Below the pieces are notes generated by a model. That model was not told the origin of the DNA. It saw only the letters and a list, made by a program, of their open reading frames with translations, and searched no databases. A program made the translations under genes and the position numbers. This document shows positions 1 through 12,300 of a stretch of 64,000 nucleotides of DNA, piece after piece. This DNA comes from Argopecten irradians. Lineage: Eukaryota; Mollusca; Bivalvia; Pectinida; Pectinidae. Position 1 is the first letter of the stretch; each line of letters opens with the position of its first letter. The DNA lies in NCBI RefSeq assembly GCF_041381155.1, contig NC_091140.1:21728864-21792863 (forward strand), given 5' to 3'.

Positions 1-275
1 CAATAAGGATGTAGATTAATGAAGCTGATGCATCAGACAATAATGATGGTGTGTGAAACTGCGACTGCAAATGATGATGATGGTGATGATGACGATCAAT
101 TGAAATGATGATGATGATGATGATGATGAATGGTGATGGTGATGATGATGAGATGTAGATGAGGATGATGAATAGTGATGATGATGATGAATGAAGCTGA
201 TGCAGCAGATTATGATGTTGATGGTGAATGAAACTGATGTGGCAGATGACGATTGATGATAATCTTTTGTTTTGT
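1..275. repeat. Imperfect GAT/ATG trinucleotide repeat
   Basis: Dense runs of GATGATGATG, broken by point changes and short unique words such as GAAGCTGATGCA, which recurs. It probably continues beyond the left edge. It borders the 3' side of the decayed LINE that follows, so it may be an expanded LINE tail or an unrelated microsatellite. Open frames here, rich in His or Ser, are by-products of the repeat. Confidence 0.9.
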
Positions 276-339
276 ATTTGTAAAAATGCTTTGGAAAAAT
301 AAAATAACTATAAAAAAATGTGTAGCTCAATGTTGTTAT

Positions 340-1965
340 GGTAAGCCTTATGTTTGACTATCATCTGCTTATGAGCTTTAAGTTCAAATAGTATATCATT
401 TTTTTAAAACTTATTAAACTGATATCTTTTTCTAAACATTTAATTTTAAACAAATATTGCTTAATCAATAGTAAAATAAGGTTATCTACTATCAAGTCTG
501 TATCACAAAAACTGAATTTTCCAAATATAAATTCCTGTTTAATAAAATCAACAAAAATGTTATCAGCATTAATTAATTGTTTTAAATCACTTAAAAGATT
601 AGTAACTTTGTCACAATCCCAAAACATATGTTCAATTGTTTCCGGAAAATTTCTACAGAATGTACATTTATTGTCTGGTTTAATTCCCATTTTATGTAAA
701 ATTGTATTTGTAGTTAAAATTCTATGGTTGATTCTGTATTGGAGCCATCTTAGTTTTGTATTATTAGTGGTTTTAAAGACATTTACAAAAATTTCTTTCC
801 ATTGATTTTCCTGGATATTAAAAGTTTAAGACCCTTTTCTTTGTGATGTGGGTTTTGTATGATTATAACACAAGATTCTATAAATGTCCTGCGTCCCTTT
901 TTTATTTCTTAATATAAGTTTCAAATTAAATTTAATGGTGTGTTTGGTAAACAGATTACTGAAGAGAAAGTTTCATGTTTACTATTTATTAAATGTTTTA
1001 CTGCTCTAATAATACCATGAAATAATAAAAAGTTGGATCTTATATCATATTTTTGGTGAAATTCTTCAAAACTATAAAACGTTCCATCTTTTTTGACAAT
1101 ATCATATATATACATTACTCCTTTCCAGAATCATTCTTTGTAAAAAAAACCAGCCCTGCAGGTAGGGCGTTAGAATTGTACCTGCTGCCCCTATTGCATG
1201 ATCGTAAAAGGCGACTAAATTTAGGATCTTATCTTTTCTTTTCTTCCTAACTGACTTTATCTTTCCTAATGCCTTCCTTGGCACCGCCTCACTTTTGGCC
1301 TTGCGTTGAACGTTCGCCCCTGTGAGGAAGGCTCTGGGTTCTGTCCCCTGGCCGAGACACACCAAAGTCTATAAAAGTGGTAGTTTCTGCTCCTGCTTAG
1401 CGCTCAGCAAACGGGGAGTGGGACGACTGGTTCGCCCGTTGTCAGTATAATGTGACCGGGTGGGGTGTGTTGCTTGGTGTCTTCGTCGGCATGCTTCAGT
1501 GATATAGCATTATAAAAAGGGCAATAGTTCCACTATACAAGAAGACATAACATGAATTTACTGCAGTCTCCCAAAACACGCACCTCGCACAACACACACG
1601 CAACACACCGCATACATGGGAGGCCGTCCTTACATGACCATGGCTGTTAATAGGACGTTAATTAATCAAACAAACAAAAAATTGTAAAAAAAACAGGTTT
1701 GTTTATTTTGATGTTATAATTATACCACAAAGGTTTTTCACAAATTTTACCATTGTAAGTATTAGACCTTTCTATTGTTTTATACCATGCTTCAAGAACA
1801 TTTTTCCAAAACAAGTTTGTACATTCTCTCAAAGTAATTTTGAGTTTTTGAAGTCCACAATTCGCTAATGAAAATTTATCATTATATTTATCTGCAATAA
1901 TGCATCCAACTAGCATCATCTTTATAAATCCGCCTTACCCATGTTGCCTTGAGACCTGTTATAAA
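340..1965 (-). mobile_element. 5'-truncated LINE fossil, reverse transcriptase C-terminus, split by a SINE-like insert
   Basis: Minus-strand translation gives the C-terminal part of a non-LTR polyprotein in two pieces. The upstream piece (about 1960-1695) contains LKATWVRRIYKDD, ANCGLQKLK, FWKNVLEAW and KPLWYNYNIKINKPVF. The downstream piece (about 1130-361) contains IYDIVKKDGTFYSFEEF, LRWLQYRINHRILTTN and the cysteine cluster CTFCRNFPETIEHMFWDC. This order is typical of L1/Tx1-like LINEs of aquatic animals; the clade is uncertain. It is dead: a frameshift lies near position 1919, a TGA replaces the Trp codon before KGVMYIYDIV, and the 5' part is missing. The pieces are separated by a 531-bp retroposon at 1151-1681. 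Confidence 0.8.
1151..1681 (+). mobile_element. SINE-like nonautonomous retroposon (copy 1) inserted in the LINE
   Basis: The element begins CAGCCCTGCAGGTAGGGCG and ends in a tail GGACGTTAATTAATCAAAC followed by (CAAA)n-like sequence. A 13-bp direct repeat TTGTAAAAAAAAC flanks it at 1138-1150 and 1682-1694, as expected for target-primed insertion. A related full copy lies at 41090-41610 and a partial diverged copy at 9724-10065, both in the opposite orientation. The stretch GGTTCTGTCCCC near 1340 resembles a polymerase III B box, but no clear tRNA head can be folded by eye. It has no coding capacity. The family name is unknown to me. Confidence 0.8.
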
Positions 1966-3066
1966 AAGATTTCGTGTTTGTTTTGTTTTGTCTTGATAAA
2001 GGGGCAGAAAATTTGACAATTTTGTTTTGTCCACACGGTTGGAATTACTTCCTTGTCCCATATTATTGTTATGTTAAACATAATGATATTTACGTCTACA
2101 GTGCAGTAAATACGCTACACACGGTTACACCAAATAGCCAAGTTGTGTTCTACCATTCCATTTCACATTATACGAGGATACTAGTAAATATAAAGTGACT
2201 CTTTCAGATACGTTTTCATCTCAACATACACAAAGCATGAAAACAAGGCCTATTACAGTGCATACACTATGTTGTAAAAGCGTTACACCAATCTAATTAA
2301 AACATACGGAGTGTACGGAGTAGATAATGAACATCGAATTTTAATTAGATTGAGCATTACACATACAGCTGAATTTATCAAAACTTATGATTTCCAATAC
2401 ATCACTGCAGAAAAACATAGAACGTCAACATTTTCACCCAGTTATGGCACATAGAACATTAAAATTCAGTATGGGGGGCGTTTATGATAAGTAATGCATT
2501 ATAGTAACTAACAGTTCCTAGACAAAAATGTTACTGTCCTGTGCTTTATTGTATTGTAGACCTACAGTTCTGTATTTCAAGATCATAGCTACATTGTCTA
2601 TAAAGAGATAGCGATATGGCCCAGTTCACAAACATTCCTTAACTTCAAGTAATCCCTTAATTGAAAATTCTCCTTTTCATTTAAATAAAATATAAATGCA
2701 AACGTAGTTCCTTAAAACAACCTACATGCCCATAGCGGAACTCGCGGAACGCAGTGGAGTTTAGACGCTGTGGTTTCCGAGAGAGCCACGTGACAGAAAG
2801 TATTAGATGTTGTTTTCATTATTTTATTCCAATGCGATACATCACTTATTGTATGGCTTTGCATTTTATTTAATTTCATTTTTATCGTCAATTATTGAAT
2901 GACTATCTTTAGCTTGATTTGCCATCTATATTAAAATCCATTAGTAACATAACTGCCTTTACAAATGTTTTCAGTCTCCATTAAATCACTGAAACATAAC
3001 AGGGACTATGACGTTAAGTAGTATGCTAGTAATAAGACAATTTAAATGTTAAAACTTAAAAAGTTT
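1966..3066. other. No recognisable feature
   Basis: AT-rich sequence with no repeat pair, splice-bounded exon or conserved protein word that I can see. The only frames are short and unsupported. Confidence 0.5.
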
Positions 3067-3355
3067 AAAGAAGACGCTCGATCTTCTTGGTCAATATGTC
3101 AAGTACTCCGGGCTGAAGCCTAATATTGAAACAACCAAGTGTATATGGTTTGGCAGCAAGAAACAGAGTGATGAAAGATTATGCAGAGGAAACTTAACTG
3201 ATATGATGGACCTTTTATTTTTGTGGGAGTGAAATTTAGTATCAACATAAATGGTATTAATAATATTAACTTTGAAAGTAAAATAAAAGAAGTTAAAGCA
3301 ATAATTCACTGTTGGTCAAGAAGACATCTTAGTTTTGTTAGTAGAATTACTGTAG
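3067..3355 (+). mobile_element. LINE reverse transcriptase fragment, decayed
   Basis: The plus-strand translation reads YVKYSGLKPNIETTKCIWFG and then, after a shift of frame near 3215, VGVKFSININGINNINFESK, KAIIHCWSRRHLSF and SRITVV. The words SGLKPN..TKCIW and W.RR.LS..SRITV are the palm/thumb signature of L1-like LINE reverse transcriptases. Only about 95 codons remain and the fragment ends in a stop. It has the opposite orientation to the LINE at 340-1965 and covers a different part of the protein, so it is a separate insertion or a rearranged piece. Confidence 0.75.
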
Positions 3356-3469
3356 TCTAAGACACCGCAAAACTCGACACATACGCACGCCATCCATCCA
3401 ACTAGCAGGCAAAAACTAATTTTCGTAGGATATCTCAAATATTTTCCGGAACATTTTTTTTTCAAATAT

Positions 3470-3692
3470 ATATACCCCGGGGGGTCAGAGCCAAAATTTA
3501 TACAAGTTCTGTTCCCCCTCCCCCAAGGTTGTTTGTGGCCAAATTTGGTTACAATTCATGCAGAACTCTATGACTAGTAGTGATTTAAAGGAAATGTTGA
3601 CGGACAGACGGACGGACGGACGGACGACGGATGGACGACGGACGCCGCGCCATGAGATAAGCTCACCGGCCCTTCGGGCCAGGTGAGCTAAA
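3470..3692 (+). mobile_element. Pearl/Helentron-like element end with (ACGG)n and terminal hairpin
   Basis: A unique stretch with GTTTGTGGCCAAATTTGGTT is followed by an impure (ACGG)n/(GACG)n run at about 3598-3645 and a strong hairpin at 3660-3690 (AGCTCACC...GGCCC TTC GGGCC...GGTGAGCT), then CTAA. This order (core, ACGG microsatellite, terminal hairpin) matches the pearl elements described from bivalves, regarded as Helentron-related; CTAA fits the CTRR end of that group. The left boundary is not defined. Confidence 0.6.
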
Positions 3693-3699
3693 AAATGGC

Positions 3700-4655
3700 A
3701 AAAGTATGGTTCTAGTCAAAACGCAGAAAGGCACATGTTGAAAATGGCCGCATGTTGTTATTCTATAAGGAAAAGTATCAATCTTTTTAAACATAAATAC
3801 TGTTACATAATTTAAAGAAGGCAATTGTGCAAAATATCCTGTAAACATCAATATATATATTAAAACCATTCGGAAAAAAATCATGTATATGACCTAAATG
3901 GTAAAATTCCTATGAAATCAAATATTTTGTCAAATGAGTATCTTTGTTCCTTTGGTATGAACTCTCATTTCCAAAACTCTATTCATGTACTGATCTATAA
4001 TCTGTATTGATACCACATTTAGTGCGACCGTGCGTACGACTCTACTAGGAAGTGCTTTCATCGAGTACACGTACGCCAGACCATCGTCGTTCAGGCGTGC
4101 AGTTCGCTGTTTTGTGTAGCACACAATCAGACGACACGTTATATTGTACTATAAATCAATTTGAAATCTGCTCATTCTCTAACGAACGTCTAGACTTTTT
4201 ACTCGTCACAGATTTTTTTTTTCTGATCGAAAAAATGAAGCCAATATCTTAAGATATTTGGTTTGTTTTGACATGGCTTTGTTTTGATAGCCATCTACCA
4301 GCTAGAGTAAATTAAAAACGTTTTATATATTGTCAGTGAACAAAAAAACTTTAATTGTCTTCGAAAAACTACCGACACATAACATTGCCTAACACCGGCA
4401 TTCCGAAGGATTCGAACACCTATCCATTACTTATCAATGAAGTTAATCTTAATATATATTTATAGTTAAGTATTTATATTAATCCACACATCCTTAAAAA
4501 CCATCTACACGATGATAACAACCTCAAAAGGGGGGAATAGTGGTATAGGTATATATATATATATATCAAATCCGTCATAAGATAAATTGATACAGCGACA
4601 TTTCAAATTAAAAAACAGTAACGATTTGTTTAGACGGATAGGAGAGTTCCTTCTA
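3700..4655. other. Gene A downstream flank; homologous to the flank of gene B
   Basis: No coding exon is visible. The block 4080-4140 contains GCTGTTTTGTGTAGCACAC followed by CAGACGACACG. It matches 9045-9090 downstream of gene B (GCTGTTTTGTGTATTATAC followed by AAGACGACACGATA), which shows that the duplication unit extended several hundred bases past the last exon. An (AT)n run lies at 4551-4566. Confidence 0.6.
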
Positions 4656-4661
4656 TTTATT
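4656..4661 (-). terminator. AATAAA polyadenylation signal of gene A
   Basis: TTTATT on the plus strand is AATAAA on the minus strand, about 57 nt past the stop codon of the last exon of copy A. No equally close canonical signal is seen after genes B, C or D. Confidence 0.5.
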
Positions 4662-4717
4662 CTATTAAAAAAATGCACTCAAACAAAATGTCTCAGATGA
4701 TCATTCGTCAAAAACAT

Positions 4718-6221
4718 TTATACAATTTCTTTGTTAGGCTTGTTGGCCATATTATTGGAACTACACAATTGTTGAAGATGCTCGTTGCCAGTGTTGCCAG
4801 GATCAGCTGGAGATAAAGTTGGATATTTCGCTTCCGGGTCACACAATGGGGTAGTTTCCATGGTGGTTGGCGATTTGGTATCGTGGCTATCAGACGGAGG
4901 ATTATCCGAGGTGTTTGATGCTGTATGTTGGATAAGAATAGCAGGGCTTTCGGATGCCTTTATAACAAGACGCTGCGTGTTTGTCGAGGCGATCACTACA
5001 CCTAGGACAAGGAAAAATAATTGACACAGTTAAAAAGGTTATCTATAAACTAGAACTGCAGTGATAGATATAATACTATCATTGAATCAGTTATGGATGA
5101 AAATTTTCAAATACAACAGGTATTTTTTCAACATTTAGTTAAAGGCATTGATAAATGCCATCATATATTGTCTGTTTTTGCTGTTAAAATTGTTCAACTA
5201 TTTGAAGGCGATCTGGAGCTAAAATTGTTAAACTATTTGTGGTCTGTTTCAGAATGGAAACTTACGTCCGGCAGCCTGTTGTCGTCGGTAGCGATCACAA
5301 CATGTACATTACCACAAACTTTTTCTTCGTGCAAAATAGGCAATTATACCTATCATACCAAAGATCATAGCACCTCCCAGAGGCGCAGCAAACCTACAAC
5401 ATAATGTTTACTATACAATAATAGACTACAAGTGTGGTCGAAATTACAGAACTTGTTTCAAAAATAAAATTCTTTCGGGTCAATAATATATTTTCTTTGA
5501 TTATTTTACGATACACAATGATCCGTAGATATATGTGTTTTAAATGCTACGCGGAGTTCATGACAACATACAAGTATTGTAAACAAAGTATTTTTACAGT
5601 AAATACAAATTTCCGACTTTCGAAGCAGGTTTCTACAAAAACGCATTATTAGTGAAATGAATTTACTGAATGTCAGTGAATGCCATCACTGATCATATAG
5701 ACAAAATAAATATTAAATAAAATGACTAACCTTTTGGTGTTATTCCTCCATTCTTGAGCTTCAGTTTCTTTTTACTGTAATGAAATATGTTTGAAAGAAT
5801 GATCAGGTCATAGTCCGGTTGTTTAAAGAGCGATTAGCTTAATTGCCTGATTAGTGATTTTTATTATTTGCTGTATAACCGATGATCATATCTTCACTGA
5901 AATAAGCCAGAAGATAAAGAGTAGTGTGTTGCATAATCTTGTAAAATCTTGTAAAGTTAGTTTTACAAAAAAATGATTTTATCTTTATTTGAAAATTGTA
6001 ATAAAGCTTATCACCCTTTGATCAAATGGACCCTGATCTTTCCATTTTGAAAACAAATATTATTATCTTGATAGAACTTTCTATCATTTCAATATTTTTA
6101 ACTAAATGCAACAACTCATTTGCGATAGGTATTCAATTAAATATACGTAATGTGGATACTCCCCAGAAAACAACAGCAGGAATGCAACAACACCGAGTAG
6201 ACGTTGATAGTGGAATGCCAT
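4718..6221 (-). pseudogene. Copy A of the tandem small membrane protein family, broken
   Basis: Four exon-like blocks match those of B, C and D. They are 6221-6164 (MAFHYQRLLGVVAFLLLFSG, a signal peptide), 5774-5731 (contains QEWRNNTK), 5393-5266 (hydrophobic GGAMIFGMIGIIAYF) and 5001-4718 (tail VIASTNTQRLVIKASE... ending NKEIV). Three lesions make it unlikely to encode the full protein. The exon 1 donor GT is GG (GGGAGTATCC where D has GTGAGTATTC). Exon 2 carries one extra A in its opening A-run, shifting the frame (44 nt, against 37 in B). A TAA follows ARRKSLW just after the membrane segment. Acceptors and the other donors are intact, so decay looks recent. B is the closest relative by signal peptide and 3' flank. 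It could still be transcribed. Confidence 0.8.
5002..5265 (-). other. Intron 3 of copy A
   Basis: Donor GTAAGT follows the membrane exon and the acceptor is CCTAG. The interior repeats the words AAATTGTTAAACTATTTG and AAATTGTTCAACTATTTG about 40 nt apart. Nothing else is seen. Confidence 0.6.
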
Positions 6222-6269
6222 TATGCGAAATGCAGGTACACACATAGATTGTTTTAACTATTGTTTTGT

Positions 6270-6284
6270 ATTGCCTACTTTAGA
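6270..6284 (-). promoter_or_regulatory. Conserved TATA-like core block of copy A
   Basis: On the minus strand TCTAAAGTAGGCAAT lies 49-63 nt upstream of the ATG. The same block at the same distance precedes B, C and D. It reads as a weak TATA-type element and implies a 5' UTR of only about 30 nt. Confidence 0.5.
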
Positions 6285-6329
6285 CTGGTGACTCTACACG
6301 TACCGCTAAGGTAAACATTAGTTCGTGTG

Positions 6330-9000
6330 TGCAACAAATGTCAATAATATGCCAGTGTTCATGGATTTGATACCCTACTGAATAATGGCATTCTTGATAT
6401 CGTCAAATGAAAAGTATTCTAAATACGTTTCATCATTAGAAGTGTAATTTAAACCGTATTTTGTTTCAATTTCATACATAAATAACAAAATACTGCAAAC
6501 GTAATGATTAAAAAAATATGCGATACTTATATAAATATAATGATAGACTAGATTCAGAATTATGAACTAAGTTTAAGTTAACATTAACAAATAAGTTATA
6601 TGTGTTGAGAATTGGGGAAACCCGAGGTGGGCGGTTCATACGGTAGATCGTATAGGATATGAGCAATTACTCGTTCATGGACTTAACAAAACAAATCAAC
6701 TGTTAACTAAAAGTGTTTAGTTACAAAAATAAAATTACAGAGGCAGCGGAATATAAATTCATTGTCGATATATATATATATATCAGAATTTCTCCGTATA
6801 ATAAGTTATCATGAATGTATCCTGTAAGTAAATATAGTATGGCTGATATCTTTATAGGTGGAGCAATGCAGAACATAGAGTTCAGTGGTCTTCTTTGCCT
6901 GACTTCAGGAGCAGGGGGATATAGTCAACATAATGTTTTACCGATTTATGCACTTTGGGCATATTTACTTTTACCCGATATCACACTATATCAACATAAT
7001 CCATTGTAGGATTGGTTTTGAAAGTTATTTTCAAAATGGTACATTTAACATCAACTTCAAGTCACGATGACCCTTGACCTATGGTCAAGAACAGAATCTC
7101 TACCTATGGTCAAGAACAGAATCTCTAACATGAAAAAAAAACAGCATGATGATTTGAAGATCAACTTTCCCTTGGCCATTATTAACCAGAATTGTAATGT
7201 TTATTCATAAAGTTTTCAGCACTATGGATATTGAAAAAAGAAGAACCCACTATAGAGAAATGATACCGGTATAGTCGAACTTAATTAGGAACAGAAATAT
7301 CCATAGTTGTCTATAGCTGTTAAGATTAGGATTACGTTTCAAAATGAGAAAGTGTGTTTTGTAGGCTGCACCAACTTCAACTGCATGCTATTTAAATGAT
7401 GTAAACTATTTATTTCAACGTTTGTGGGAAGAAAAGATATCGCCCGGTAATGGAGGGGGTGCCGCGTAGTACTTATGAATACCGGATTATCTGTACCAGG
7501 AAGTTCGTTGCGTGTCACATTATTGTTTACCAATCAAAGATGAAATGACATATTTCGTTCCAACTACAATATATTCACACTGGAAGGCAATACTGCGGTA
7601 AGAAATTGATACGTTTTTATTTCTTTTTTTTAACATGTTTTATCATATCTGGATTTAGGGTTTTAGTCTGTTTTGTTTATGGATGTGTCCGTTTCAGGAC
7701 GTTGAGAGAAAAACGAGAGTTCGCGGAGAAAAACCATCTACCTATCATCAGTTCCTGGGACCTACTCCTTTCAGATGCTTAACTTTCAACCCTGATGTAT
7801 TTTTCGACACACATTGACCAATCGTTCTCAAAACTAAACACACAACAGAAGCGGCTGCTGACTGGGAACATTTACATAAAATTTGAGAAAATCTTTTCAA
7901 TAGTTTTTGAGAAGAGGCAATAAATAATAAAATTGAACCGTCCCTAAGCCAAAGCTATGAAGTACGAGGGAGATACTGTTAACGGGAAATATCAATTCAG
8001 TAGTGATAACGAACTAAACTCTTAATTGTTAAAATTCAAGATGGTTGCTGGTCGGCCGTGTTGCTTCTTGCAACAGATAGCAATTTGCCGACTCTGCTCT
8101 TTTTCTCAATTAATATCAAATTCATCCAGGAAGGGATTCATTTCATACATAATAGAATTTCAATGAAAGAATTGTCCATGAACAGCCGTCACAACATGCC
8201 AAGAATATGACGAGACACGATACGATGTGATGATCAGGGTATGAAATATGACTCCAGAACGAATGAATACGCATTATCCAATATTCATGGCTCAATAGTA
8301 AACTCGTTAACTCGTGCCCGTTATCACATGTCTTGAAAACAATAAAGTTAATTCTAATGTTGTATCCATTCGTATCTATTGCAGAAGGTCTGAGTCAGCT
8401 GTTTTATAGTTTTTTGCAGTTTTTGATTTATTTCAAATGACCTTCGATATCAATCGACACAGCAAAATATTGAGTCGAAATATTTATGTTGTTTCTTTTA
8501 GACCAAATAACTTATCTATTACATCAATAGCAAATTGCGTGTATATACATAATGATATAGCCAATGTAAGGATGTCATGTTACATCAATGGTCTAAAGTC
8601 ATATGATATTTCGAGATAAAGTGACAGAACAATACCTTCTTGGCCAAATTAATCTTCATGTTGAAATTGTGCCTCATTAATTAAAAGTAAAATTAAGCTC
8701 TTTCTTAAACATACACTTATAAGAACAATGCGATTGTTATAATACCTGTACTTTTTCTATAATTCTTAGCATGGGTTTAGAACCATTGGATCTTAGGTTA
8801 CCGTAGTAATCAAGCTCAAACAGTTCGTTTTGTTAAATTCAGAATTGTGAATACTGTAGTCTTTTGTACTCTCCTTGTCGAGGTTTGAATTTCTTTAGCC
8901 CATTTAAGCATTGGTAGGGATAAGAAGACTTTTTAATAATAAGCCGTATTTACACTTTATTCAGTATGACCGAATAATTCAATCAGGAAGTGTTTAAGAA
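6330..9000. other. Intergenic DNA between copies A and B; one 25-bp tandem duplication
   Basis: The only clear structure is a perfect tandem pair of 25 bp at 7078-7102 and 7103-7127 (unit begins CCTATGGTCAAGAACAG). An (AT)n run lies at 6771-6783. No exon of the local gene family and no transposon protein could be found here. Confidence 0.5.
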
Positions 9001-9346
9001 AAGTACATATGTACCGTCTATCTTCATTCACGAGTGAAGTTTGCTGTTTTGTGTATTATACATCAAGACGACACGATACACGATACAGATTTATTGTTCT
9101 TTTCCAGACCAGGACATTTGTTAAGTTTACAGACATACACACAACACACTTTGAGCCTGACAGATTGAACAGAAATTCGTCAATTATAAGCAGAGAACTA
9201 CGCTGAACCACATTGGTCACAACGAACAATGGATACAACGAAATGACTGTGTATCTATTTACTCTGTTTGCACTCAAAACATCTATTAAATTTTTTTTTT
9301 TTTTTGACATTTTGGCAATAATACTGTAAATACATGTACACGACAG

Positions 9347-12300
9347 TTAATAAAGGTGATCTATTTCAGTGTTGCCAGGATATGATGGAGATGAAACTTG
9401 AGATTTCGTTTCCTGGTTGTACAGCGGAGGATTATCGGGTGTATTCGCTGGTGTACGTTCGGTGGGATAAGTTGGCATGCTGGATACATTAACATGCACG
9501 AGAGGCCGTGTGTCTGCCGAGATCATTTCCAAACCTAGAAAAAATATGATAATCATCTTAATTATCATATCAAGTTATCGCTCAATCGCTTAATCTTTAT
9601 CTTAAAATCCCAAAAATAACAGGCTGTAACGTTAGATTACACGTATTCACGGGAGTTTTTCTTGTTATCGCCCATTTGTTAAGGTATTGTGGCTGTTGAA
9701 ACTATTTTGTTTAAATGTTTTAGTTAAATTAACGTCAAATCAACAACCAGAGTCGTCTAAGGATGACCTCCATGTTACGTATGTGAATTCCGTGGTGCGT
9801 GTTTTGAGATGCTGTGGTATATTTGCTTTATGTCTTCTTGTAATATAGAAACTCTTGCCATTTTTATAGTACGATCCCACTAAAGCATATCGTCGAGGAC
9901 AACAATCAAGCACATCTCACCCGATCACGTTAAACCGACAACGATCAAACCAGTCGTCCCACTCTCTTTATACTGAGCGCTAAGCAGAAGCAAAAACTAC
10001 CACTTTTATAGACTATGGTTTGTCGCGGTCAGGGGACAGAACCTTTCTTGAAGAGGCGAGAGTAGCATGGGTGACTTGTGGTACTGTTCAAATGGAATTA
10101 TTAGCGTCATGTAGATTTTCGCTGATTTCACTTTTATTAAAACTCTGCGAACATATCCATGCGAATCGTGTTAGCAAAGTTTATATATATATATATGAAT
10201 AATTTCATAATTCAAGAATTATCTTGCAAATAGATTTCAGGCTGGCAAAACAATTCATATGTGAAAACATTTAACATACAGTGTTTGATTGGTTTAATAT
10301 CCTAAAACAGTGAGGGTCATTTAAGAACCTACAGTGTCATGTTTATGCATAAATTTAGGCAGAGGAAAGCTAGAATACCCTAAGGAAAAGCACCGACTGG
10401 TGATAAGTACCTGGCAACTGCCCCAAATAAAATTCGAACTCGCGACCCAGAGCAGGAGGGCGTCTTAACCAGACTTTTTGGTGTAATTGTCTACTGTAAA
10501 TCTACACGAATGTTGAAAACGCGACTACTATAACCCAGTACGATTGTTAGAATGGTTTGTAGTCGACTTTAGACTTACGTCTGGCAGCCTGTAGCTGTTG
10601 TCGATCGCGTTCGCGTTTCTGTATTCCCACAAACGTTCTGTATCGTATGCAACAACAGGTGACGAGGGCCATTATAACGATCACTGAACTCCCTCCAAGT
10701 ATATAGTACCTGACATGATTGACAAAAAATGCAAAATCAGTATTGTCTTAAAGGAAAACAATAGCATATGTTACCTCATACCCTCTAAATTTTGGAAGAT
10801 TTTTGAGAGTTTGCGCGATTACAATATTTGTTACTTTTTCATCGTTTTTCCTTAGAAATTAAAAATCCTTAAACTACATTTAAATCCAAAAATAAAAAGA
10901 CAGAATGTTTTAATTCGATTCTTATAATTAAATGCTTGATATTTTCATATTTGTGAACTTCCATGATTAAAAACAGAAATCAACTTGATAAGTTGACATA
11001 GCTTATAATGTCGTAACACTGGTGATTTATGTGAAAACTTTGAAGTAAAAAAGATGGAATTTCAACTCTCCACATCGTGTAAAAAGCGCACATCTTAGAA
11101 ATGGCCGCCAAATGGGTCATTTATTTAAACTGCTATTAAAATATTTACAAAAGATAGAAGACTTATTTTTGTCAGATTTGACTTTTTGAGATTTGATTAG
11201 ACAATTTTTTTTTTGAATCCATAACAATTCTTCGTTCGTGGTTGAAACGAGACTTCAACGAGAGTGAAACCTTACCAGAGAAGATCCTTAAAGGTAGGTT
11301 TCGCCCAATGAAATATAAAGACTACGAAATTGAAATTTATCCTATACATAGATATAATCTTCAGATCATTTTCAATGCATACATCGAACAATATGGGTGG
11401 TCAGTTGCCTAGCTTGACCAGGAAAATACTCCTCTAAAAATAGAGCGAAGTCAAGCTTTACATAGAACATGATGAGGCCGCAGCAACATACGGAAGCGTG
11501 CAACAAAATGTCAGATAGAAGTGACAGTCTTGCCACGGCATGTTTAGTTAAAAAACAACAACAACAAATCGAAGTGCGAGGGACTGTTTATACATATCAT
11601 ATAATCTAAAACACTTCATGTTACTTACATACGCTCGCTAACTTTGTACACCAAATATACATGTAGTTAGTCTGTATTTGTGCGCTGGCATATGTGTTGA
11701 AATTTAACTCACCACGTGCAATGCCGTTACAAGAGTCCCAACAGATCCCGGCAAGTTCCGCTTGAGATGTGGCTTCTGTTTCTTTTATTGCTACATGCCA
11801 TTTCTGAATTTAATTCCTATAGATATCCTAGGGTGCTACCGAATCCATTATAATTTCCTCCACTTTGTTGCCGATTCAGATATATTTTCTTCATCGCACA
11901 CACTTTCGTTCAGCCATTTTGTTTACTTTTAGTGCGTGACAATGCGCATGCGCCAAACTTCGACAACACAATCCATCGCAGCTTCATTTGCATATTATTT
12001 TGTCTGACGGACACCGTAATAAATCAAGGATTTCCTTCAATTTTGTATTCAAGACACATTTGTTCAATCTCAAACACATAAGGAAATTAAATTGAGATAT
12101 TTTAATATGTTTTTTCATCTTTTCTTCCGCTTATCGCATTTCACAAAAAAAAATATTTAGTTGGTTGGGCGAAACCTACCTTTAATGAAATAATTCCATG
12201 ATCATATATTCAAAATAACTATAAGCTGCAACTCACGATCCGTTGTTGTTTCTCCAGCCTTCAGCTTCTTTTGCTGAAAGTGATAAATATTGTTTTAAAT

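Noticed and set aside
16-330. 104-codon minus-strand frame rich in His and Ser
   Set aside because: It is the translation of the GAT/ATG repeat and has no independent support.
10420-10480. Possible tRNA gene (A-box and B-box-like words)
   Set aside because: No acceptor stem or full cloverleaf; the adjoining body is that of a tRNA-derived SINE.
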